Shown here: one piece after another, positions 24,275 through 37,200 of the stretch
Layout of the letters: each line of letters starts with the position of its first letter
Numbering within the stretch: the stretch's first letter is position 1
Assembly: GCA_023630585.1 (NCBI GenBank)
Contig: CM042540.1
Span: 14,525,574-14,589,573, forward strand
From: Cranoglanis bouderius
Taxonomy: Eukaryota; Chordata; Actinopteri; Siluriformes; Cranoglanididae
Length of the DNA stretch: 64,000 nucleotides
Reading direction: 5' to 3'
Translations under genes and position numbers: made by a program
Notes under the pieces: model-generated
Seen by the model: only the letters and a program-made list of their open reading frames with translations
Database searches by the model: none
What the model was told of the DNA's origin: nothing

Positions 24275-25132
24275 AGCAAATCATTACTAAAACAGTGGAA
24301 GGAAAACTTCATTGACGGGGACTACAAAGTGTATCTTGGATTATCACTACAGTCTAACTTTGGTTTAGGATAGAAAATGTGAGTAGATGTTGGATATTTC
24401 AAATTACAGTAGAAAACAGTGAGTCCAAAATATAACAAATTTTAATGGGTAGTGAAATATAGTGATATAGTTATATGGCAGGTGCCTTGAATGTATTTGT
24501 AACATATAAACTGTTGAAAGCACTGACAAATTGGTTTATTGCAAATAACCTCAAACTGTCAACAGAAGCAACATTCAAATAGTTAAATCATTGTGTTTTA
24601 GGTTCTTACGCTTGACTGCTCTCTTGCTATATTTCACTTCACCTGATGTGAGCAATAGGAGCAATATGTTTGTCGAATTGACAGTAAAGTGAAGAAAGTG
24701 TAAAAATTCTGTTTGTTCAGAATGTAATAAGGCACAATAAAGCTGGTCTTTATTTCTCTCATAATTCCATTTTCCTTTGAATTTACTTTTATAAACACAT
24801 AGCTCCCTCTACAGGCTAAGGGAGAATTCATAATATAGCAAGTATTTCACTGCTTTTCCAGTTTAGTATTCACTGCAGCTGTAATGTATAATTCTGTCTT
24901 CTATGATTTGAAAGTTAATGAATGTAGACAAATACAAAATGAAGAATTAGATGATAAATCCGATGAACAATGGTTAATAACATCTAGAGTATTTAGTTTT
25001 TCTTACCTGGTCCTGGTCATTGAAGATTTAATATTTAATACAGCTGTATCAACAGGACAGAAAAAGAAACCAATGGCCTGAAATAATTCCATACTGATCA
25101 GATGTTTTAACCAAATAAATATACTGTATATT

Positions 25133-25195
25133 TATGGCATTTGGCAGACGCCCTTATCCAGAGTGACTTACAGAAGTACTTAAATCATTAAAAAA
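25133..25195 (+). repeat. Fish dispersed repeat fragment
   Basis: GGCATTTGGCAGACGCCCTT followed by ATCCAGAGTGACTTACAGAA is a very common otophysan repeat signature. Only this short piece is recognisable. Confidence 0.55.
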
Positions 25196-25252
25196 AAAAT
25201 CTTTCTAAACATTTAAACATAGAAACTCCAAATATACTCTCTGAATACCACT

Positions 25253-25329
25253 AAGAAGAAGAAGAAGAAGAAGACGAAGAAGAAGAAGAAGAAGAAGAAG
25301 AAGAAGAAGAAGAAGAAGAAGGAGGAGGA
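25253..25329. repeat. (AAG)n microsatellite
   Basis: About 23 AAG units with one interruption (AAGACG), ending in GGAGGAGGA. A pure purine strand. Confidence 0.95.
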
Positions 25330-25424
25330 TACCTTTAGTTGTAGAACCTGTCTGCCAAGCAAGCAAACCTGCTAATGTTAGTGATCTACAAAGTAGTTTT
25401 AATTATTGTGCTACATTTTACAGG

Positions 25425-25745
25425 ATTCATTCATTCATTCATTCATTCATTCATTCATTCATTTGTTCGTTCATCTTCAGTAACCTCCTTATCCTGGTCA
25501 AGTTTGCAGAACACTGGGGGAAAGGTGGGAGAAATCACACCTGATGGGATGCTAGTCCATCATAGGGCACCATGCACACACATATTCAAACTTTCACACT
25601 TAGGGGCCATTTAGTGTAGCCAATCCGCCTACCTGCAGGTTTTTGGGCAGTAGGTGAAAATAGGAGAACCTGGAAGAAACCGATGAAATGCATGGAGAAA
25701 CTAAGCACAGCAGTGATACCCACTGCACCAGCATGGTCACTTTTT
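25425..25745 (-). mobile_element. ATTC-tailed SINE/L2-like element
   Basis: An ATTC run (25425-25461), then CATCTTCAGTAACCTCCTTA, CACCTGATGGGATGCTAGTC and GTAGCCAATCCGCCTACCTG, ending near GATACCCACTGCACC. This is the fish ATTC-tailed SINE with a LINE2-type 3' end, read on the minus strand. Its head is diverged. Relatives lie at 0.79 and 46.3 kb. Confidence 0.65.
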
Positions 25746-25933
25746 ACACGTTTGGATTTAGACAATACAGTGCAGGAAATAAAAGGAGGAAATAAAAAAG
25801 GACATATAAAACCCCAATGTATCTGTTAATGTGAATATGAGTAATGGAAACAATGAACTGCTACCATTTCAATGCTTGTATTAAATCATGTAAATGCAAT
25901 TGTGTGGTCATAAGCCACAAATAACACTGCACA

Positions 25934-26078
<145 letters not shown>

Positions 26079-26510
26079 ATAGATGTGTGGAATAGCCTGC
26101 AGGTCTAAGTGGCCAGATTAAGCTTTAAATCACCTCTATTCTCCTAGTGTCTCACTCTTTACTCAGTGTGGGAATTATTACACTATATATATAGTGACAC
26201 AGAGGTGCTGTTTGCCTCATACAAGACCGATTTCCATAGCTGTTATATGTGTCACATCCGATTTGACCTAATTTAATGTCATACCATATTTATTACCTCG
26301 AATATTTGTATTAACCCCTTAAAGCATGAACAATGAACAGGTCCAGACATACATTAAACACTCTCATAACTACCTACACTATGAAAAAAGAAGAACCCTA
26401 GAACCACAGAAAGGAGTGTTTTCCTATCAGAGAGTTGCTTTTAAAATATGAAAACTACCCATTAGTGTACGTTTTTGGGCTCTTTAAATAATCTACTGCA
26501 AAGTAGTAAT

Positions 26511-26842
26511 CAGTTCCTCCAGGATTTTGTGATTTTGCAAAAGCAGAAATCAACGCAAACTCTACAATGTTCGTAGGAGGCTGCAATTTTATTTTTTTTT
26601 CCCCCAAAACCTCTTCGATTTACGTGTGTTGAACATGATTACAGCTAAAAGGTCTCATTTACCAATTACAATTTCACCAATTCAAGTAGTTTTCCACAAA
26701 AAAAGCACAAAAAACTCCACAAGTTGCATGGCAATTAAAAAAAAAAAAAAAAAAAAAAAGCCGTAGCAAAATCAAGCATTTTTGGCCGCAAAAAAAAGCA
26801 AAAAACAAAACAAAAAAACCCTGCGAAATCCTGTACAGACTG
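26511..26842. mobile_element. Probable MITE with CAG termini
   Basis: The left end CAGTTCCTCCAGGATTTTGT and the reverse complement of the right end, CAGTCTGTACAGGATTTCGC, are imperfect inverted repeats. The interior has A-runs and no coding capacity. I recognise the CAGGATTTTGTGATTTTGC start from non-autonomous fish DNA elements. Confidence 0.55.
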
Positions 26843-27554
26843 AATATTGATTTAAGATGAATAACTGAATAATAAGCCACGAGTTTAAGTTACAAGAAAA
26901 TATTAGTGTAAAGTATATACATTAATAAATTAAGTAAATGCATAAATGCTACTTTTATGATAAGTATTTAAGAAGCTGGCAGGTTATGTGAATATTAGTG
27001 ACAATTCATTATCCTTCCTCTAACAGTGCATGGTCAAAGCAGGGGGTGAAGAGAACAGAAGGTGTGGCTGTAGAGCCCTCTAGAAAGTTCCATTGCTATG
27101 TTGTGATAGGAACAGAAATGCAAAAGGTTATCGTGGAACGGGAAGGGAGTGCACCCTCACAGTGAATGAAAGGGGTGAGGCTAGTAGGACCAAGCTAGCA
27201 GGGCTTGTGGAAAAACCCTTAAGAGGGCCAGGCTTTCAGTATGTCACATCACCATTTTTTGGTAACATGCTGCAGTGCCTTTATTTTACAAAAGATGGCA
27301 GTATTGTAGTTTTGTCCAATTTCCTCTTAATACTGTTTGTTCATTAAATGAACACATTTGTTTCTAGTAGTTTGATGCACATGCAGTTTGATTCAAAACA
27401 CATGATATGTGCTTAGTCAGTGTCACATTTAGCCACCATTTAAGTTGTAGGAGTTAACTATATCCAACATACCAACATACCTACTATATCCAACATACCT
27501 TATGTAGAATGTGTAGCTCTTTAGTTCTGTGTCGAATCATGTAGTTTAGTGTGT

Positions 27555-27662
27555 TGTTTTATGTAGCACCATGGTCCTGGAGGAACGTTGTTTCGTTTCA
27601 CTGTGTACTGTACCAGCTGTATATGGTTGAAATGACAATAAAACCACTTGAACTTGAACTAG
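27555..27662 (+). mobile_element. Probable LINE 3' end
   Basis: GCACCATGGTCCTGGAGGAA through ATGACAATAAAACCACTTGA, ending in a short TTGAAC repeat. This block is a familiar 3'-terminal segment in fish genomes. The 5' part is missing. Class assignment is from memory. Confidence 0.4.
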
Positions 27663-28580
27663 AAAAGCCAAAACCTGAATCAGCCTTTAGTAATTATGGT
27701 AGAAAGAATTTTTTTCTAATAAGTATGTAATAGTACTCACTACCAGGAACAACTCTGGTAGTCTAAAGCATTCACTGTATTTTGTCCTTCAGTGTTTTGT
27801 TTTAGGTTGGCTTGCCTTGACTAATAAAACATGCCTGCAACAATCCCAGTCCTCATTACATGCACTGCAGCAATTAGCGTTCTTCACTGATTTACTGATT
27901 TATTGTTTATCACTCAAAACTCCACAAAATGCCAGACCTTGAGATGCAGTACAAAAACATGCAATTTAACATGAGGTTAGGGTTGAGATCTGTTTTGCAG
28001 TTTCTGTACAATTCTTCACATCACACTTAACTGCAAGCGACAATGATATATACTACACTTGACCTCCTGTTGACTCAGACACTTGTTCGCTGTGTCATTT
28101 TGGCTATGGTGTACAGTGCAACATGACTCTCCTCCTCACTCCTCACACCTTTCTCCATCTCCTCCCTATCACTGTCTGTTTGATAAAGTGTGAAGCCTTT
28201 ATGTTGTAATCAATGCATGATCTAATAGGTATTCAAAAATACAGACTTCAACAGTGTACTGGTTTATATGTATGCTAAACCAATCTCCAGGTTTCCTACT
28301 GGTATAAATAGTTCTTTTCGTCAAAAGGACACACTGCCTCTGAAATTGACTGATACAAAAAACATTTATGCAAATATTATAAATCTTTCCCTTGAAGCCA
28401 TTTTCTCTCTGACAGTGAAGCACTACACTTATTCACACCCACACTATGTATATACATAGCTACTCTGTTTTTAGAATAAAATAAAATTGACAACTAAGTA
28501 GAGAATACAGTTCAGTGATACTTTTGCTCATCAAATCAGAAAACTTGTATCAAGGAAACTTTTAATGCTATTATCACCTT

Positions 28581-28581
<1 letters not shown>

Positions 28582-28648
<67 letters not shown>
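28582..28648. repeat. (AAT)n microsatellite
   Basis: About 22 perfect TAA/AAT units. Confidence 0.95.
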
Positions 28649-28649
<1 letters not shown>

Positions 28650-30069
28650 TGTGTGTTTTCTACATTTGGGTCACACTCAATTATGGAAATTATGGCAGAA
28701 TTATGGAAATTACAGCACATGTCTGCATTCTCTGCTCCTGAAATTGAAGGTCAGCTAAACATCAAGAGCATCTTTTATGTGGAAAGGGCAATAATGAGCT
28801 GAACAGGGCACCAGTTGAGATTTTTATAGATTAGCTTTGTATTCTAAATATATCATGTGGTCTTGGTTATAGTGAGTATTAGGTTGTCAAATTGCTTGGT
28901 TGTCATGTGAATTTAGAATTGTGTGAAATAGAGATGACTGTATCTGACTGATTATGCAGTAGTTTGCAGGCAGACAGAAGACTGGTCACTTAGGTGTTTT
29001 ATTAAACGATTTAAACTTTTCTTACTACTATAATTTGTTTTTCATATTAATGTACATATATATACATATTTATGTATATTGATATCAACAATTACTTAAT
29101 ACATTAAGCTAATCATTGTTTATTGACATGAAACCAAAAAACAAACAAACAACAAAAAAACTGACCAAAAAAAAAAAAAAAAAAATCTGTCTATCTTGTG
29201 TCTACTGCCTTGATTAACAGTGACTGTGAACTGTCTGTACTGAAAAATCCAGCTTGGTGAGGCCTTTCATCAGCTGCCAAAACACAGACTGAGCTGCTCA
29301 AACTGGTAGGCCATTTTTGGCAGCTGGTAAATTATTATCTGTCTTCCTTATTATCAATAAATATTTTATATTTACTTGCCTTATTGCTGTGTTGTTTTCT
29401 TAAAATTAACTTCTCTACAATGTAGCATTAGTAGCGCTAATTCAGAAACTGTTTTGTTTCAAGCTTGCAAAGATAATCTACCATTTTTACTGAAACACAA
29501 CTGATGGTATAGATGGGTTATTGATGTACAGTGTAATATTGTTACATGAATGATGTGAACAATTTTCATTCCTGAGGTACAAGTGGCTCTGACGCACGAT
29601 TTTGAAAAGATGCTTGGCGCTGTGTTTGATTTTCATTGATATAAAAAGAAATTGCTGTTAATTGTTATACCATGTACAGTTATGAATGGATAGATGCTCT
29701 TTTGCTTTGTGTGGTTGAAATCAGATCTCCCACATTCACAAATGTAGAATACAATACAATACAAAAATACAATAATTCTAAAGCGCCTTGATGGCCAACT
29801 TAAAGATACCTTGCATGTTTCCTCTTTTAGTAGATACAATTGTACAAAGGGACACAAAACAATCATCATTCTGTTTTCTTCTTCTTCTCAAAATAATCTC
29901 TTGTAGAGCTTTTGGCTACAGGCAGAGGGGAGAGACTCCAACTCCTTAAACCATCCATAAACTGGATGGCTGGCATCATTCTGTGTAGCTTGAATCTTCT
30001 TATTTGTCATACAGGTCAGACATCTCCTTTTGCTGCTTGCCAAGTACATTAAATTTTGTTAATTGCTGG

Positions 30070-30504
30070 TTAAAAATAATTTCTCTGCAATGTAACTGAC
30101 TTGCGCTTAAACAACATACTTTTCCTAAAGGGGACAGGAATGACACAGGTTTGGCGCATATATAAATCTGTGACGCTGTTGTTCCTGACATTGATGATGT
30201 AATGAAATATTTTTGCAAACCAACCTACTGTATATGATCCACTGAAGAATGTCTGCTTAAAGTTATAAATAACCTTCATACAGTCTAAAGTCTCCATAAA
30301 ATACGGTTGTGGATATGGAAATTGGACAAATGGCTGAATAAAAGCTAATTCTAATGTTACAGCACGACAGCATGTACAGGAGTAAAATGAGCTATGCGTA
30401 CCATTCAAGGTTTCTTCATTCATTTCACAAACTGGAGGTGATAATTCAAAGAAATCTATATTTGCATCCACTTGCCAAGTGACATAATATAATATTGAAC
30501 ACAT
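30070..30504 (-). other. Unassigned 144-codon open frame
   Basis: The longest open frame in the desert outside repeats. It begins MCSILYYVTWQVD and includes a CTCCR cluster and the Pro/aromatic stretch QPFVQFPYPQPYF. Just downstream on the same strand, the 30.0-29.87 kb region in other frames also reads as plausible protein (LGKQQKEMSDLYDK), as if a gene or element had decayed. I do not recognise a family, see no clear splice sites, and cannot exclude chance. Confidence 0.2.
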
Positions 30505-31821
30505 GACAGATTACATACTTGGTAGACAGCAAAACAAGAATAATTTGCGAGTCTAATGTCATGGTATCATGGTGACACTAGTCACGCAAAAAATACCAAA
30601 ATTACTGCAATTGCAAGCACCCTCTGCTCTGGGGCTTGAAGGTCAACTAAGCATCATGAACATCATTAGGTGGAGGAGGCTGTAATGAGAAGTATAGTAT
30701 GTTCACTGACATTAATGTTTATTAGCTTTGCAACAGTTTGAAGCCACAATTAAGTAGTTTACTGTAGAATTGCGAAGATTTAGTCTGATATACCATTTTT
30801 CACATCAAAATGGAAAACAGCCAAATCAAAAATTTTAATTTTTAGCGTTGCAGCATGTACAATACTCTGCACAATGTGTTTATTACTCATTGTGTCTTTT
30901 CAGTTTTGCACTACATATTTCCTTCAAACTGGCATATATTCTCCATCATATTTTAGTCTGATTTACTACTTTGTCCCATACCCAAGGTACTAAAACCAAG
31001 ATGAAAACCTAACTTGCAAATGATGTCCCCATGTCCCCAGGAAAAAGACCAGTGCAATAACCCAGACGAGTCCTCTGAGAGGAATAATAACCCATAAGAA
31101 TGCAGAAAATCCCATTTGCCATCATAGACTTCTCTCACATAATTACCACATCCACCTCTTCTAAAAGGTGAAGGACTCTCTCTCCTGCTCAGTCCAGGAT
31201 GTGGGACAATTTATTCTCAGGCGGGAAACCAAGTACAAAACTACCTTTTATCTTAAACAACTTCTCATCTACTGCCTCATTCACATATCTTTTTTCAGCT
31301 GTAAAATGATCTATTAACAGAGGGGAGACAAAAACATTTACTTGGACATGTTGTAATTGGCATGTGAATTGTGTCTAGTTTTTCATTCATGCCTGTGAAT
31401 ATGTGCATTATAGTATTTTCATGGCTATGATACAGCATCTGTTTTCTGAGTGTTTTTATTGAATGTTTAGGAAATGAATGCACAACGCCAACTGGGAGTT
31501 TCTTTGTTTGCCATGTCTTATTATTTTCATCATGGCCATGTGCAGTTATTGAGATCTCACTTATTTTTTCAACAAGCAGTGACCTCCACTTTGATTGAAT
31601 TGTTTAATGATTTAAAAAAAAAACAATTTAATTATTTTTATTTTTAATTTTTAAAAGTGAATGTCATTTCAGTTCCCCATTACAACCTCCATTGTAAATT
31701 TCTGTGTTTGTATAATATTTAGTTTCTGTTTCTGTATTAGCAATGACACTATCTGTACCTGCTCCAAATATTCATATACGTATGTATCTGTATTGAGATT
31801 TAAGCAGGAAGTGGGTAGCTT

Positions 31822-31910
31822 GTTGTTGTTGTTGTTGTTGTTGTTGTTCTTCTTCTTCTTCTTCTTCTCCTTCTTCTTCTTATTATTATTATTATTATTA
31901 CTATTATTAT
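31822..31910. repeat. Compound (GTT)n-(CTT)n-(ATT)n microsatellite
   Basis: Three adjoining trinucleotide tracts, each derived from the next by one base change, with minor interruptions. Confidence 0.9.
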
Positions 31911-32003
31911 ATGAAGCCTACTAACCCCTGGAAACACTGGAGTTTTGTTGTCCACAATGCACACCTCTAGTTCTCAACCCTTTGAACATTTTTGGCAAGC
32001 TTT

Positions 32004-32070
32004 CAAAACAAACAAACAAACAAACAAACAAATAAACAAACAAACAAGCAAACAAACAAACAAACAAGCA
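32004..32070. repeat. (AAAC)n microsatellite
   Basis: About 16 CAAA units with AATAAAC and CAAG interruptions. Confidence 0.9.
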
Positions 32071-33554
32071 ATACTTCATACACCTTTTATTTCTCTGATT
32101 AAGGATATTTAATGAGTGAGAAAAGTAGTTGTGTATTAAGTATTTGTTTGCTTACAGGAGCAGTTTGCAGTTTTTAGATGCCCCTTCTGGTGGTGAATAC
32201 AATTTCTAAATGCAATTAATAGAAACATTGATATGATTTTGTCCTTCCCTTTCCCCAACCAACCCCACCCACATATCCCTATTAAAGAAAATGGACTCTG
32301 TGATGCTCTGCTCCAAGATAATTTCTTAGCTGGATTAGAAATTAAATGAGGAAACCAAACAGATCCATTGCATGGCAGAAACATTTATTCTAAGTATCTT
32401 TGAGATTATACAGTGTGTTTAATATAGGTCTAAAATGTTTTCTAAAACTACAAATTACACCTTTATATTAGGCTGTTTAGCAGTGTTTTCTTCATTATTT
32501 TGCCAAAATGTTTCTTCTCCTTCTGAATTAATCTGACCTAGATCCACCACTTTATATGGCCTTTCCCCTGTTTTACCCAACAGCAATGTTAGCTGTCATT
32601 TGGCAGTTTTTTTTAGATACTGTTTCTGCCCTAGAGTGGAAGATAAAGAGCCTGTTTTAGACAGAGCTAATAAAGCAGCAGATCTCTCAGTTAAGGGTCT
32701 GAATGCAGTGGAAACTGAAGCCAAATCCGAAGAGCTGGCACAAAATTAAGGAGCCAGAATGTATAGATCCCAGTGACTCACTAGAATCTCATCTTGGCTG
32801 TATGACTGAAGGAGTCCGACCTTGAGCCGAGTAGACAGCTGCTGCATGTCCAAGCACTGCATCGGATTAACAAAGTTGGAGTTCTGGATGAAAAGCAGAC
32901 TAGGCTAAAAAAGCAGACTAAAATTAGACTACACTCAAGTTGAATAGACTTAAAAGATATCTTCTTCCTTTCCTTGTACTTGTTAGATATTTTCCTAAAT
33001 CAGAAACCTTTTTAGCCATGCAATCTAAACTTTCTCGCTTGATAGATACTGCTCAAGATGAACTTGTTATCCTTTTCAGAAAACATTCCTTCCAGTAAGA
33101 ATTATTGAAAGGCTACTCACTAAGCCCCCTTACTGAGTGGGCATTAGAAGTATTGACTTTTTTGTACTTTAGACACAATACTTTCCCAAACTGAGAATGC
33201 TTCTCTAACTATAAACTTCATTAAATGTAAACTTGACCATGATCATGTGATGTGCTTAGATACAGTAAGCAGGTGGGTCAAGGTACTATCCACTGGAAGC
33301 TATTTGGAGGAAAAGTTAGTGCGTTAGTGAATCAGTTAGTGCTTTAAATTTTTAGAAATCCTGTTGCAGATTTACCTTGTAGGTTGTCGTAAGGATGGAG
33401 GTGTTACAGCCTCTGTTGTAGAATGCTAAGGACATACGGTATTTTGTGTTTGTTTGTGTGTTTATGTATGTTTGCGCTCCATGTCTAGTGATGCCAGCAA
33501 GTTATTTATTCATATCTCTAACCCCTGATTGCTAGGTTATTAGCGCTTAATGAG

Positions 33555-34245
33555 TCTCCAAAAGTATTGGGACAGCAAGGCAAATTCTGTTGTTTTTGCT
33601 ATACCCTGAAGGCACTTGGGTTTGAGATCAAAAGCTGAATATCAAACAATAGATCAGAATTTTAGCCTTAATTTCCTGATATTTACATTTACATGTGTTA
33701 AACAACTTAGAACATGGCATTTTTGGTGATCAGAAATATTGGTGACTGATAGGTGTTTCTTGCTGCCCAGTTGTGTCCTGTAAGATTGATTGTTTCAACA
33801 ATTAATAGCTCTGAATATCTACTCTTTTTGAGCCCTGGGTTTCAACTGTGAAGATTGTATTTGTTTTTAAAAAGAATAAAAAAACCATGAAGACCAGAGA
33901 GCTGTCTATGGGAGAAAAGCAAACCATTTTTGATCAGAAAATTGATCAGAGCCATTGCAGAAGCATAGCCAATACAACAATTTGGAATGTCCTGAAAAAA
34001 AGAAACCACTGGTGTACTAACAACTGGACACTGAACAGTTTGGCCAAAGAGAACAAAAGCAGATGAGGACAAACATTGTGAGTTTTGAAGAAAAAGCTCA
34101 AAACAGCAGTTAGTAACATCACCAACAACCTCCACAGGGCAGGGGTGAAGCTATCACAATCCACCATTTGAAGAAGACTTTGTGAGCAAAAATATCCATA
34201 CCATAAGATGCAGACCACTCATCAGCAGTAAGAATCAGAAGGCCA
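33555..34245 (+). mobile_element. 5' part of a Tc1-like transposon
   Basis: Starts TCTCCAAAAGTATTGGGACA, then a leader and an open frame MKTRELSMGEKQTIF that matches the paired-type DNA-binding domain start of a Tc1 family, followed by NTTIWNVLKK and a later block AACAACCTCCACAGGGCAGG. Frameshifts and deletions break it, and the catalytic half and right end are absent. Confidence 0.7.
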
Positions 34246-37200
34246 GTTTTGAATGAGAAAAAACATAACTAAATACAGAGATGTCAAAATACAGAGATAT
34301 CAAATAGGCTACTTGATATAAATACTGTACAGTGTATCAAATACTGTAGGCTACTTGCTCACAATGTGCAACATGCTATTTATTATATTATACACACTTT
34401 TCTTTTTTATGGCTAGATAGGGAGTTAAGGAAATATTTGTTTAGTTGTTTTTGCTTTTACTTTACCTGCTCTAGGTAAGTGTTATTTTTTTTAAACAACA
34501 AGCACTAATATTAATCTTTGATGCCTTTCAAAAACCTTTGAAGACACTGGTTTCCCATCTATAAAGGTTTTGATCACCTGCACTATGACTCATACAGGCT
34601 CCTGAGCTCTTTTTCATTTCCATCACAGGCCCACTGAGGAGAAATCCTCCCTTTTTATGCAGTGGCATAAATTTAGGCTGCATGAATCTGTCGATACTGT
34701 AAGCCTCATGAGCCTTGCCACTTTGTGAGTTATATCGAGGCTGCATTCAGGAGTGTGACAGACATTTCCTTTGCTCCCACAGTCTTTTTTTTTTTTTTTT
34801 AGATATAAGAATGAACCCCAATACTTCCTTTGCACATTCTGTTGAAGTAGATTACTGCCCCAGTACAGCCTCTGCATGCCACAGTGCTTATTCAAAGTAA
34901 TCCTTCTAAGACTCTGATAGTGCATAGTGTAATCCTTCCTCATTAGTGCAGCCACTGCCATGGTTTCTGCCATGAAATAAGAACAGATGCATATGAATAT
35001 GGCAAAGCTGTGACATTGCAACTGATCAGTCACTTCACTGGCTTGGGTGAAGAATGAATTTTAAACAAAAGACTAGCAATGATAGAAATATATTTACTAA
35101 AATAGAGCAGTAGGGACTGTAGAATAGGTCACTAAGCATATGAGACTAATATATTTGTCTATATCTATAAAACAACAGTGATTATAATTAGAATTGGCCC
35201 TCCTGGAAGTTATCAGATATACAGGGGGATATAAGAGAACCTTGAATCCTAAAACAAGAAAAACAAACAAACAGTAAATAAATAAATAAATAAAGCTCAG
35301 GAGAAACTTCATCTTTCAGCTTGACAATGGTCAACCAAAGGCCAAATGCAGGAGTGGTTAAAAAACGTAAAGGTGAATGTTTTACAGTAGTCGAGTTCAA
35401 TTGAGAATCTGTGGCACTGTTTGAAAATTAAGGTCAGCAAACAACATCCAACCAACCTGAACCTGAATGAATCTGAGGATGTTTAAATGGGTTGAATACT
35501 TTGCAAGGCACTGTATCATTGGAAGATGCGATGAAGGTTAAGTCTAACAGTTGTTCTTAGCAATGAATCTAAAACATATACAGAGCTGCCCAATTATTGA
35601 TTTACAATTTTCTTTTGTAATAGTGGAATAAAGCTCTTATGGTTCTTAAGATAGGATAGTTAAGGATTTATACTGGGAACACTCTAAAAACAAACAATAT
35701 GTAGGGTTCTACGTACATACAAAAAAAAAAAAAAAACCTTTTAAGTGCTATATCTGACTTTTTTTTCTAACAATGTTAATTTTTTAGTATATTAACAGAG
35801 ATTCTGATAAAGACATGTGTCCTATGTTTTAGTATGAAACTGTTATTATTCCAAAATCACAGTTGAAACACTAAAACACAGGTTTCACCCTTAAGGTTAA
35901 TAAACTAGAATATTTATTAATAAAATGACTCAGAATCTTTATCAATTATGCATTTCTGTGTTTGCATGTGTAATAATGAAGACTCTGGAGAGTGCTGTGG
36001 ATCCATTAACAGAGTTTTATTCAGATATTTTCTAGAATTATTATGAGAGTTCATAGTCAGGGTAAGCAAACGGGCAAACAAGGTTAGCAACAAAGGCAAA
36101 CCCATAATGAGAAACCAAGAGGACAGGAAGAACAGTAAACACAAGAAAGTACAAAACAAGAGCTAGGACAAATATGGAAATGCATGGCCGTGATGGAGTC
36201 TTTGAGAGGAAAAAAACAAGCTTTCTACATGATACTAAAATTCCAGATACCTCTTCTCATGGCACATGAAGGTGTTCTTGTAATGTTTCTTAATAACTCA
36301 CACTTATAAATAGTCCATTTTAATAAGCAGTGACATTAAAATGAGATTTATTCTCTTGGGACGAGCAATGCCAGAGTAGAAAATTATCCCAGGATTGGCA
36401 TTTAGAGTTTAATCTAATCAGGGTAGACACCATGGAGGCCTGTAAAGCAAAGCAGAGAGCAAATGAAGATGGTTTAAAGTTTGAAATGAAGTGACCGCAT
36501 ATATTGAACTCAGTTTTCATCCACCTCCACAATCACACATAAGACACAGGGCTAAAACAGAGTGGTTTTATTATACATGATTCATAAATGGATGTTATAT
36601 GCAGACAAATGTTAGTTTATGCTTTCTTCTCCTGTTATTGTATGTAGAATATTGAATCACAATGAGCTATAGCACACGTGTCCTCAAAGGTGTTGCTGTA
36701 TAGCTGCATTTCAGCAACAAGCTTATTTTCAGCTAATTTTTGCTCCTAAACAGGCTGCATTGGAATTGCATTACCATGGTTAAGACACGATACCTTTTTG
36801 TGTCCTTCCAAGTTTTTCAGAAATGTAAATGTATTCAAAATTGCTATTTTATTTGCATGCTTGTCTCAGTGAATCTGTCTACATGTATAATTTTTATGTA
36901 TAATTCAGACAACATATCTAAACTTAGTCGAATAAATATAGCTTATTAACAGACACTTAGTTCTCAGTTTAATCTGAATGGAAATCTGAATGGTATGAGT
37001 GTGTTTGCTGGATTTACATCTGGTTATATGTATCATAGGAATAGTAAGATCCAGAGAGACAATATTGACAATGAAGTGGGACAGGTATTAATCAAAGAGA
37101 GACAAATCCTTGTATTCAGTGCAGACACAATGGCAGACGGACACCAAGGAGAGAGATAAGACTTCACAGGCTTCATCAAGGGGCCAGGATTGATGCAAGG

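Larger units (their letters stand above)
27663..33554. other. Gene-poor stretch of the desert
   Basis: No supported gene. It contains microsatellites, A-runs (29168-29185) and one unassigned minus-strand open frame (30070-30504). Two repeat-free blocks of richer composition lie at about 29.19-29.34 kb and 32.59-32.89 kb. A CTCF-like core, CCTTCTGGTGG, occurs at 32183-32193. Confidence 0.4.
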
